From NCBI GenBank assembly GCA_947095535.1, contig OX352774.1, positions 171,862,200-171,926,199 on the forward strand: a stretch of 64,000 nt of DNA. The letters are read 5' to 3'. This document shows, piece after piece, positions 24,316 through 34,085 of the stretch (the first letter of the stretch is position 1; every line of letters starts with the position of its first letter). Source of the stretch: Poecilobothrus nobilitatus (Eukaryota; Arthropoda; Insecta; Diptera; Dolichopodidae). Both the position numbers and the translations under genes were made by a program. The notes under the pieces are model-generated. The model saw only the letters and a program-made list of their open reading frames with translations, was not told the DNA's origin and did not search any database.

Positions 24316-24402
24316 AGGGGTCTCGGTATAAAATACGCTGTAAACACTGAGGGAGTGTGGGTTCGAATCCCACACACGTCATAAGAATTATTCCCCCTTA
24401 CG
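24316..24402 (+). mobile_element. tRNA-derived SINE, internally deleted copy
   Basis: Shares AGGGGTCTCGGT, ATAAAATACGCTGTAAACA, GAGGGAGTGTGGGTTCGAAT, CCCACACACGTC and ATTCCCCCTT with the fuller copy at 33884-34077. It lacks about 20 bases spanning the A box that the other copy has after GTCTCGGT, but keeps an intact B box GGTTCGAATCC at 24360-24370. Similarity stops after the CCCCCTT block, so the 3' half and poly(A) are missing. Confidence 0.8.
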
Positions 24403-24409
24403 ACATCAG

Positions 24410-24850
24410 ACACTTTTCTTTGCTTAATACAAGGATCACTTAAATTTTTATTTAAAGAACTATAACTAACTCATTGAGGCATCAATTACAGATGTTAGTA
24501 CCTTAAGTTGTATTATTAGTTTTCTTATTTTTTTAATATAAGATTAATTTTAATTTTAATTCAGGCTACCATGAAGGTAAAAATAGATACATACTACGAG
24601 GATCAAGATTTCCACTAGTAATATGATTTTAAACAGACTACAATTATTGATTGTCACTATTAATGCTATAACCACTATTGATGCACATGCTTGCGTGAAG
24701 TTTGGCTTTAATTGTTATAGTTAATATTTATATCATTTATATAAAAAAGCTTATATAATGAGTTGATCCCTTTCAGTATTTGGCAAATGGGATTTCTTCA
24801 GTAATCTGTTGAATGTTGTGAAAAGTTTTACCGATCTTAAATTCGTCAAA
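24410..24850. other. Unassigned spacer
   Basis: Moderate-complexity AT-rich DNA with no gene that I can recognise. Confidence 0.4.
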
Positions 24851-24859
24851 TTTTCTCAA

Positions 24860-25075
24860 TCTCATCTGATTGGGAATCAAAAACCGTAGCACTAAATTGA
24901 TTTGGGACATGTTGTAATAAATCACAGTCATGAAGAGAAGTGATTGTTTTGCTAATTTTAGTATCATCAGCAAAACTATAAAGAGTGGAGTAATGTATAA
25001 AGATCGAAGATTGCCAAATGTTGAAAATATAAAAGATCTCCTAAATGGCTGTTTTGAGTGATGTCTGAATGAAAG
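24860..25075 (-). pseudogene. Non-LTR reverse transcriptase palm fragment
   Basis: Minus-strand frames give SHLGDLLYFQHLAIFDLY (resembling the SHLGPLLF block of RT domain 4), then a small frameshift, then FADDTKISKTITSLHDCDLL, an intact FADD catalytic box at about 24979-24955 with a following helix typical of CR1/jockey-like elements. Sequence after CDLL diverges. The fragment covers only the palm and has no start or stop of its own. Confidence 0.6.
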
Positions 25076-25079
25076 GACG

Positions 25080-26280
25080 CGTTAATTTGCAAAAGATAAA
25101 AATATTTAAATTTGGCAATGTACAAATATTTTTTTTATAAATAATCAAAAATAATTTTTAATTACATCAAAACTTTAAAAAGATAGGAATTTTCCCTTAT
25201 ATGTATAGATAATATATGAATTTAGGTATTAGTTACATAATAATAGAAAATTCCAATGTTAAATTTAATATTCTAAATAAATTTATATTAAAATATGATA
25301 AAAAAAAGTTTTTAAAAGGAAATTTTAAAATTTTGAATTAGTTCAGTTTAGTATAAAATTCAATAAATTGTTAGAAAAGTAATTTTTGATTGACCGAAAG
25401 TCAATAAAAAACCTTAAACAATATTTTTTTCTAAAGATATCCAAACTATGAAGTTTCAACAATATTTCTATGTGATTCTTATTTTTACTATTTTCTAACA
25501 AATTATTTTCACAAACTTCCAATTATCATACTTCTAGTATTGAGTATCTATGAAATAAAATTTATTAATATGTTTTGAATGTAGGTTATTTTTAAGGAAA
25601 AAAGAAAATTTGAATTGAAAAATAGAAGTGGTACTACACCAGCGGCACTATAATATGGTTTTATAAAAATATTTCAAGAATGTCCTTGTTTCTCAAATTG
25701 TATATATCTAAATTTATTATGTAATATAAATATAAATATTTAGTTAATGTATATATCAGTATATAAAGATTTAATTTTAAATAAAATACTTTTTTAATAG
25801 CAGCTTAAAAGTACTGTTGTAATATGGTTGAATAGAAGTAAAACAAAAAAAAAAACACAATGCAAAAAAAAATGAAATATTCGAAGAAGGAAACATTAAT
25901 ATCCTTGAAAAGTCGAAAGCTATTTATTATATTTTATTGTAAGTTTGGTATATAAAGGAATAGTTTTTCATTTACAATTTATATATATTTTTTTAAATGT
26001 GTTTACAATATATAATAGTTTATTTATTTTCTTTAAGTAAAAGACAGAAATCAAAACAAAGAAATTAAATAACACCTATAAAACATAAAAATAAAATACT
26101 GATAAGATTTTTTGAGTTAAAGAATATTTATTTATTTGTTGATTTTCTGATTAGTTTGGAATTGCAATTTTTTGCTGTGGTATTAAGTCATCATCGATTC
26201 AATTCTATACTGTTGTAAATCTTTCTTTAAATTTTAACTTTTTATAATTTTTTAATTACCACTTCGAATAATGTGTCGTA
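25080..26280. other. AT-rich spacer
   Basis: No gene or named repeat recognised. Confidence 0.55.
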
Positions 26281-26284
26281 TCGT

Positions 26285-26500
26285 ATTGGAACGGGTTAAC
26301 GGAAATCAATTAAAATAAAGAGCTTCTCTATAAAGCCATAAAGTCGTCCTACAAATTTCAAGCAAAAAACTTGTTTACAAACCGCTGGCCCGAAACGGGT
26401 TAAACATTGTGATGAAATAAAATTTTTGAACTCCTTTGTCACGTAGTTATAATTGCTCAAATTGTAAACTCAAACAGTTTATGCACGGCTGCGAAAACCG
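26285..26500 (-). mobile_element. Helitron-family interior fragment
   Basis: In inverted orientation it carries words of the Helitron at 6619-9104: TTTAACCCGTTTCGGGCC and CCGTTAACCCGTTCC on the minus strand, spaced like the internal array. No terminus is seen, so it is only a fragment or a distant relative. Confidence 0.45.
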
Positions 26501-26527
26501 AAAAAGAACGTTAACAGACTCAGGCTC

Positions 26528-27737
26528 TTGTTTGGCGGGTTGTACAATATGAGTAGGAGTAGGCAGCACTACTCTGAATTCAAAGATATTCATGCAGGAG
26601 TGCCACAGAGAAGCATTTTATCTAGTATCTACTACACATATCTAGTATCTACTACATTTATCTATATCTACTACACACCAGCGATATTCCAATTCCTTAT
26701 TCCGTCGACGCAACAATATAGCTACATTTATTGACGATAGTGAGCGATATTGCCAGTTGGAAAAACTGTGGAAGAAACTACAAGGAAATTACAGCACTAT
26801 TAATAATCGAATTGCCAATTGTTGTAGATTGTAGAAGGTGGAAAATTAAGCTAAATGAAGCTAAATCTGCGCACGTTAATACTAATAAAAAGAAACAGTC
26901 TCGAATGACGGTCACATTAAACAATGTTGCCATACCAAAATACAGCAAAATATCTGGGCATAACCTTGGACGCGAAACTCAGGTGGAAGGAGCACGAGTT
27001 ACATTATCTTCTAAACTTGATATTAATTATTAAATTCCTTCAACTTTTATGAATGCATTTAAATAATAAGAAATGCAATTTAGTATTTCTGTTAATTTAA
27101 TTTTAATTCATAAATTCTAAATGTAAAATATATAAAATGTATCGATAAGCATTTCGTAATTAGTATTCAGTATTGTTATTATTGTTTTATATTAAGAAAT
27201 ACTTATCTTGGCATTAAGTAACTTTTTAATTTTAGTACCTATAAATAAATTTAAAAATTATAAAATAAAGTTTTATTTTTATGTTCCGAAGGACATACAA
27301 AAACATAAAAATACATAACTCACGTAAAGAAAAAGAAGCAAGAATTGGATATTAGGTACAAGCAATTGTACTGGTTAATTGGGAGAACATCTCGATATAT
27401 AAGTACAACAAAGTTTTGATCTACAATTAGATTTTGAAGCCTGTCTGGCCATACGGGATTCAGATATGGGGCTGTGCTAAGCACCTTCATATTAAAACCA
27501 TCCAAATTTTCTAAAATAAAATATTGCGGAATATTGTCGGCGCACCCCTGGTATGTGCATAATACTGATTTTGGTTGTCATCTCCAAATCTGGCTAATTC
27601 AAGACCAAATAAAGAATAGGGCTGCACGTCATAAGATTCGTCTTTCCCAACATATAAATGTAGAAGTTACGCGTTTAGTTGACGATCAAAACTTTACTAG
27701 ACGTCTTAAACGAACGAGACCACTAGAACTGTGTTAG
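26528..27737 (+). pseudogene. Jockey-like reverse transcriptase pseudogene split by an insertion
   Basis: The frame at 26528 contains YNMSRSRQHYSEFKDIHAG, then VPQRSIL (RT domain 4). A frame change leads to WKIKLNEAKSAHVN at about 26842 and then SKYLGITLDAKLRWKEH ending at 26996. There the frame is broken by 324 bp, after which it resumes exactly: VKKKKQELDIRYKQLYWLIG from 27324. Later frames give SGHTGFRYGAVLS, AHPWYVHNTDFG, HINVEVTRLVDDQNF and RLKRTRPLELC with a stop at about 27735. This is the jockey-clade RT C-terminus. A small imperfect duplication (TCTAGTATCTACTACA) at 26620-26660 and loss of the FADD box add to the damage. Confidence 0.85.
26997..27320. mobile_element. 324-bp insertion in the jockey frame, MITE-like
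   Basis: The insertion begins AGTTACATTATC and ends ACATAACT, giving short imperfect terminal inverted repeats (AGTTA / TAACT). It is flanked by CACG on both sides (26993-26996 and 27321-27324), consistent with a 4-bp target duplication. Removing it and one CACG restores the host reading frame. The interior is AT-rich and non-coding, with a palindromic pair ATGTTCCGAAGGACAT near its right end. The class is unknown. Confidence 0.75.
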
Positions 27738-27834
27738 GGAAAATCTTTTATCTTTCAAAAATCTCTTCGGGATATTCTTAGATCAAGAATATCTTTAAAA
27801 TTATAGAGTCAAATTTGAATTAATGGTTAGTCCT

Positions 27835-27915
27835 AAAGGACTAGTTTTAATAGTTTAAGCAGCGATAGTACTTTTTAGCTGTGTGTTCGAATCCTGTCCT
27901 AGAATCCTAGGTCCT
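27835..27915 (+). mobile_element. tRNA-like remnant (possible SINE)
   Basis: Contains a B-box-like GTTCGAATCC at 27884-27893 preceded at tRNA-like distance by TAGTTTAAGCAGCGATAG, a poor A box. No cloverleaf forms convincingly. It may be an old SINE head or chance. Confidence 0.3.
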
Positions 27916-28010
27916 GAAATTTTTACCATTTTATATTTATATAAATGCCAGTTTCGCTATTTAAATAAAACAAGTTCGACCTACGGCTTCAAGTACCTTA
28001 CATACATCTT

Positions 28011-28848
28011 TTTATACCCGTATGAACTATGTTCAAGGGTATAATAAATTTGCCATTACGTTTGTGATACCTTAAAGGAGTCGAGCTAGATATAGTACCA
28101 AAGGTATGGATCGCCTTAGAATCGAATTCTGAGTCGATTAAACCATGTTCCGTTCGCACGATATCTCAAAAAATAAAAGAGCTGGGAGGCTGACATTTTT
28201 TTTACGTTATTTTTGCAAAATTATTAGTTTTGCTATTTAAATCCAGTATTTTCGGCCGCCGGGTTCGAGTAGCATACAGCTTCTTTCTTTATATGGAAAT
28301 AACTCAGTACCTATTCAAGCTAGGTATCTGAAATTTTGCAGATGATGATCAAGTTTGGTGGCAACAACTTCTGTAAAATTTAGTTCTGCTGGTGTAACAT
28401 GTTCGGGTAGCTGCCATACAACTTCTCTTTTTAAATAAAAATAACTCAGTGCCTATTGAAGCTAGCTATCTAAAATTTAGTGAAAAGGTGTCGAGTTACA
28501 TGCCAACAATTTTTGTAAAATTTGGTTGGTCTAATGTAGGCGGTTCAGGCTTCTTCCACCTCTTGTAACTTAATGAAGCTAGTCGCCTGAAATCTTAAAA
28601 ATGATGATCAAGTTTTATGGCAATAACTTCTGTAAAATTTGGTTGCGCTTCTGCAATAAATTCGGGTAGCTGTCATACAACTCCACAATTTACATAAATA
28701 TATCTCAGTAGTTAACGTCGGTACTAAAACATCTGAAAGTTTTTAAAAGATGGTCAAGTTTTATAGAAACAGGGTATATTACGTTCATACGGGTATCCCA
28801 GAGTTGACACAGTCTACTCTACTGCATTCTTCCTCGTTTTTATAAGTC
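28011..28848 (+). repeat. Repeat family B, near-complete copy with inverted termini
   Basis: Left arm ATACCCGTATGAAC (28014-28027) and right arm GTTCATACGGGTAT (28783-28796) are perfect 14-bp inverted repeats. Outside the right arm comes CCCAGAGTTGACACAGTCTA and the CTTCCTCGTTTTT end. Internally, the unit with AACTTCTGTAAAATTT, GGTTCGGGTAGCTGCC-type and AATAACTCAGT words is repeated several times in diverged form. No coding capacity. Confidence 0.85.
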
Positions 28849-28869
28849 ATATATGAAAATAAGTCAAAG

Positions 28870-29080
28870 TCTAATTACGCTATGTCTATGAAATTTTGTA
28901 AAATTTTATATTAACAACTTCTACAAAACTAGGTTGCTCTTGCACAACGTGTTCGGGTACTTGTCATACAAATGCGAAATTAAAACATGATCAAGTTATA
29001 TGGCAAAAATCTTTAGAAAATACGCTGGTTGGTTTCAGTTTAAGTAACAGTTATACAACTCTGAAATTTTCATAAATAGT
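28870..29080 (+). repeat. Repeat family B, internal fragment
   Basis: Carries AACTTCTACAAAACTAGGTT, GTGTTCGGGTACTTGTCATA and CATGATCAAGTTATATGGC, the internal words of family B, without termini. Confidence 0.6.
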
Positions 29081-29880
29081 TCACTTAGATTAAATCCTAA
29101 TATTTCATTCTTTAAATCTAAGACTAAATTAGAAGGATTTCGGTTTTAGTTTTAAAAGTTAAATTTTGTTAATTCTTTGGGAATTTGTATATCATTATAT
29201 ATCTTGGATTACTATATGATAATATCATTTGTGTTAATTAATTTAAAATAGTAATAAGTTAATCAATTTATAATAAAATATATAAATTGTTTATTAAATT
29301 TTTTTAATACTTACGTCTTCTAAAAACAGTTCTTTTTTTTTCTATTTATATATACTAAATTATAGTTAAAATAATTAAAGCATTTTAAATTAATAAATTT
29401 ATAATTTAAATCTAAATTGTATATTAAAGTTGTAAATATAAATTGAACACTTAAGCTGGTTTAAATTTTTAAACATATTTAACTAATATTAGTTTTACAA
29501 TCAAATATTTTTTACATCAACTTATTACAATTCTACCCAACAATTTTACAAAAATTTAATACAAATCTACCATGCTGATTGTTTTTTTTTTTTTAATATT
29601 AATTTGCTTAAAAAAAGCTAAAAAATCTCAAGTAATGAAAACACATTTTAAGTTTATAATGAAACAAAATTTTTACATTTTTAACGATTTTAATATAATA
29701 AAACAAATACAACAATACCAACAATACCAACATAATCAAATAACAAAATAAAAGCAAAAGCAACAAATTTTCAAAGAGATTTTTTGGCCAGGAAATAGTA
29801 TCGCAAGAAATAATGTCTCAAAAAAAATTAATGAACACTCTAAAAATTTATTAGGGAAATTATGTCCCATATCTAAAGAA
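29081..29880. other. AT-rich spacer
   Basis: No gene or repeat recognised. Confidence 0.55.
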
Positions 29881-29889
29881 GTATGATGA

Positions 29890-30125
29890 AATAATTCCTC
29901 AAAATCAGGGAATTATTTACTTATTCAATGGTTTTATTTCATTTTCTACTTAAGGCCTTATTTCATATGATAAAAACTCCCAAAACATAATACTTCTACA
30001 AATCTAATAACCTTCTAAAATCAGGTTTACAAAATCAGGGTTTCAGAACATATATATAAAAGAATTGCGTACAAAATTAGGGCAACATTAATTTGTTTAG
30101 ATGGGGTTCGGAAGGTGGTAGCCAC
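29890..30125 (+). repeat. Repeat family C, diverged units
   Basis: CTCAAAATCAGGG (about 29898), TTTACAAAATCAGGGTTTCA (about 30024) and ACAAAATTAGGG followed by TTAATTTGTTTAGATGGGG and GGAAGGTGGTAGCCACC (30071-30125) repeat the ordered words of family C in forward orientation. Confidence 0.5.
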
Positions 30126-32660
30126 CATTAATAATTCTTTGTTTTATTTATAAAACATCTTATTTTTATTACAATATTTGTATATATATATATATATATA
30201 TATATTATCTATTATTCACATTATAATGAATTTGGATTTTGTAGGTTTGAATTTTAAATATTCGTGTTTTGGATTTCAAGATTAGGTTTTTGTAGCATGT
30301 AGCATATTCTTTGTTAAATTTCTTGTTTAAAAATAATCTACTTTCAAAATTTTATTTTTATAGAGCAGTGGAAACTAAAATTCCATTGATAAACATTAAA
30401 CACTATAAACAGCTTTTTCTATGTTCAAAATTTTTGGACAAATCGTTGTTATCAACTTTTTCCAAAAAAACTGTTCAATTCAAGGTTAAAAGTTTTTTTT
30501 GGAGTCTCATTTCATTAAATTTTTTTGGCATAATTTGTTTACATTTTAAAAATAATGCAGGGTTTTATTTTTATATGTTAATAATCAAATAATCCCCCAT
30601 TTTTTTTGACAATTATTTCATGCAGGGCTATTTCGTAAACCCATTCATTTTACGTAAAAGTCAATATGTTTTTTATTCTATATAAAATTGTTAATATAAC
30701 AGGATGATCAAACCTAAAATTATAATTTCGGAAGATGAAGAAACTACACTTATTTTTCTTTGAATCGTAACGACATCTTAACTTTTTTAATCTTATTTAT
30801 GAAAATTTTATTTTCTTAAAAAAAAAAATTACTTTTACAAATTTTTTTTCCCAAAAGATTCTATGTAATACTCCTTTTTTGGGAAAAACTTTTACATGTC
30901 ATTATTTAAAAATCTCACTTAAAAATATGAACAAATCGCAGTTATTTTTATCAAAAAATAACTATTGAGAAGTATTTATATGTATTTATGTATTTTATTT
31001 AAAACACTTTCAGTATCAGAAAGATTATTAAACTACTAAAATTTAATAATGCCATTTGATATTAACTTATATCAAGCGTAACCTAATTTTGTTTAATAAT
31101 TACGTTCCTTTTATAGAAAAAACTACTCTTTTCTAATCCCAAACTACACCAATCTTTGATAAAGAGTAGATAGAAGTAAATATGGTTATATTAACTTAGC
31201 ATTTCATTTACAAACTACTCCTAACTAGTCTCAACTACTCTTTTCGTGTAGAAAAGAAACCCAAACAATGGCAACACTATATCTTGAATATTACAATGAA
31301 AGTTTGATTTTAATTTATCATTTATGATTATACGATTAAAATCTTCTTTTTTTTATTTTTGTTTTTTTAAATTGTCATAAATTGTCGATAAAAGATAAAA
31401 CTAAAAAAAAATAAGATTTTTAAAAATAGGATTGTAAAAGAAAAAGTGTACATAGATAACAGAATAAGTAAAGTAAAATTTCATACCGTAACCATTTTCT
31501 ATTTACGGTATAATCCGATTGTTACTATAGAACTGACTTATTATAGGTTTTGGGAGTTGATATAATGTTTAATTTTCAGGTTTTATTAAGTTAAGAAATA
31601 ACTTCTTCTTCAGATTTGATCTTAACTTCAGATTTGACATTTACAAAACATACTTATTTGGATTCTATTAATTTTTTCTTTTTATAAAACTCAAATACAA
31701 AATTATAGGTTGTGCATTTAGGTATGATGATGTTTTAAAATTTTAATGATAGACAGACAAATGTTTTATTTTAAATTTTTATTGTTTTATGTTAAATTAT
31801 GTTTTAAATTATAAAAATAATATTAAAGATTAACAGAAAATTTTGTTTTAAAATGTAGAATATAATGTAGAATATACCAACATTATAATATAAATCTGTC
31901 TCTTCGTGGTTTATAGGATATGTAAAAAATATTTTAAATAATAAAAAAATAATTTAATTTTTCAATTTTGTATTTGATATTTCGATTTTTTATAGAAAAA
32001 TAATAGACAAAAGATTTAAATATTTAGCTCTTAAATTATAATATGTAGAATATTAGCGGAACTGTATCAATAAAATTTATCAAGTATTATAGGAGCTCTT
32101 CAATCTTATAAAACCTTGAATATGCATCAATGCCAAGTGCAAACAGTTGTTAGACAAAAAGAAAATATCAAGGTTTTATATTTTTGTATCTTCTATTCTT
32201 TTCAAATTGAAGGATTCAGTTATAGGAAGAGGAAAATAAAAAAAAACAAAAAAAAAAAAAATGCAGTAGTGATTGATTTAAGTATCACTACAAAATTTTT
32301 TTTTAATCTTTTTTTTTTTTGTTTCTTTTATTAGCATTGAAATTTTCAAAATATGTAGTTTGAATTACAAATTGATTTTATATTGAAAAACAAAAAAAAT
32401 ATAATAAAAGTGTACTTTTGATATATCGAATTCAAAAAGAATAAAACACAAATATAAAAAAGTTTTAATTCATAATCTGTTTTATATAAATATTCGAAGG
32501 TATTACCAAAAATTATTTTTAAATATTAAAAGTTAAGGCTAAAATGTATTTAAGAATGGTTCTTCAATCAATTGTCCATATAAAACTGTTTTTTTTTTTT
32601 CAATAATAATGATTTTAACATTTTATTTAATATTGAGCTTAGAAGGGTGTTGTGAAGAGT
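30126..32660. other. AT-rich spacer
   Basis: No gene recognised. Open frames at 30311 and 32116 are rich in F, K, N and L and look like translated A/T runs. A TATATATATA microsatellite lies near 30181-30206. Confidence 0.55.
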
Positions 32661-32663
32661 TAA

Positions 32664-33565
32664 GTTGGGTGTTCTAAAATCAAAATCCCAAATTTAATAT
32701 CTCAAACCCAAAATTCAAAAAAGGAAATCCTAAAATACAAAATTCCAAAATACAAAATGTCCAAAAAAAAAAAAGTTCCAAGTGTACACAACACAAATAT
32801 ATTACATTTGTAATATTATAACAAATTTATAACAATCGCAAGGAAGTCCAAAGAAGTCCAAAGAAAAAATATTTCCTACTTAAAATATCCATTGTTCTCA
32901 AACACTGCTAAACAAAATATTGAATGTTGTAAACAATTATAAGATACTTCAAAATTATTTTTGCTTGTAATATTTTCAATAATGACGCATCTAAAATGGA
33001 TAGCCGCCTTCAAACCCCCCTCTAAACAAATGATTGAAACCCTGATTTTATAAGCAATGCCTCCTAATTCAGAATCTCGCGTATGCATATACAGAATATG
33101 TATATATGCATATACATAATATGTATAACCCCAATCTTTTTTACATATGTATTTAAACAGCATAGCATTTAAATTAGTGAGGACTGCCGCCTCCAAGCTT
33201 GTGTAAAATAAATTATTGTAATCCTGATTTTGCAACCAACTCTTGAATTTTTCCCAATAATTTTCATAAGATTCATACTGCAACAATAAAACATTTAAAG
33301 TATTATATATCCTAATTCTAAGGAGGGATTTTACATTTTCTTATTTAATGCATCGCTGATGTCAATATCAAAACATAATTTAAGGTAATAAACACATTAA
33401 AAATATGTAAACAAAACAATAATTGTGCTACTGGGGATTTTGTAACTTGAGATTCTTTATAATGTAATTTTTTTTTTGGATTTTTTTAGTTTTGGAGATT
33501 TATAATTTGTGATTTTGAAATTTTTTTTGCGGATTTAGATAAACTTACTTTTAGAAGAACCCATC
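32664..33565. mobile_element. Inverted-repeat element with two family C units, about 0.9 kb
   Basis: Left end GTTGGGTGTTCTAAAA (32664-32679) matches the reverse complement of the right end TTTTAGAAGAACCCATC (33549-33565) apart from two mismatches and one indel. Further in, AAAATCCCAAATTTAATATC on the left has a diverged partner on the right. The interior holds two minus-strand family C units, about 33060-32990 and 33330-33176, each with a CCTGATTTT / AATTATTG-type core and a GCCGCC block. A 136-codon minus-strand frame (33286-32876) spans both units. Its YWEKFKSWLQ and TSLEAAVLTNLNA words look protein-like, but I recognise no family. Confidence 0.6.
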
Positions 33566-33875
33566 ATCTAAAATGCTGAAGGTATAAAGTTATATTTGCC
33601 AATAAAACCTGTTAATCATTTGGATATAAGAGCTAGTTTTGTTTTCATAATTCAGATGTGAATTACTGGAATTGACCAATTATGTTTTGTTATTAAAATC
33701 TATTGTTACAAATATAAAAACTCCCTTATTTTGTCACTATATAAATTACTCCATAATATTGTAAATTACATATTCGGATCAATAGTTAAAAACATAAGGT
33801 AATACAGATTTTATATAGAAAATAATAATACATTCAGCTTAATCACATTCTAAAGCTGTATCTAAAGTTATAAGA
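33566..33875. other. AT-rich spacer
   Basis: Nothing recognised. Confidence 0.5.
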
Positions 33876-34085
33876 TTAAAAGTTTTTTTTTTTTTAATGT
33901 ATTTCTCTGCCACATAAATGTGGACAGGAAATTACACTGCCTTTCCTGTTCAGGCGTGGCTGTAAATGTCGAAAGGGGGAATAACTCTTACGACGTGTGT
34001 GGGATTCGAACCCACACTCCCTCGTTGTTTACAGCGTATTTTATACACTCTTACCCACTAGGCCACCGAGACCCCTGTTAAAAGT
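33876..34085 (-). mobile_element. tRNA-derived SINE, complete, with target-site duplication
   Basis: On the minus strand the head starts at about 34077 with CAGGGGTCTCGGTGGCCTAG. It has a near-consensus pol III A box TGGCCTAGTGGG (34065-34054) and B box GGTTCGAATCC (34012-34002). The A-to-B spacing is longer than in an ordinary tRNA, so this is a SINE head rather than a tRNA gene. A non-tRNA body (TTCGACATTTACAGCCACGC, CCTTTCCTGTCC reversed) follows and it ends in poly(A) (poly(T) on plus at 33883-33895). An 8-bp direct repeat TTAAAAGT flanks it at 33876-33883 and 34078-34085, as expected for LINE-mediated insertion. A second, deleted copy lies at 24316-24402. Confidence 0.9.

Noticed and set aside
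33990..34077. A functional tRNA gene
   Set aside because: The distance between A and B boxes is too long, the sequence is followed by a non-tRNA body and poly(A), and an 8-bp target duplication flanks the whole unit; it is a SINE.
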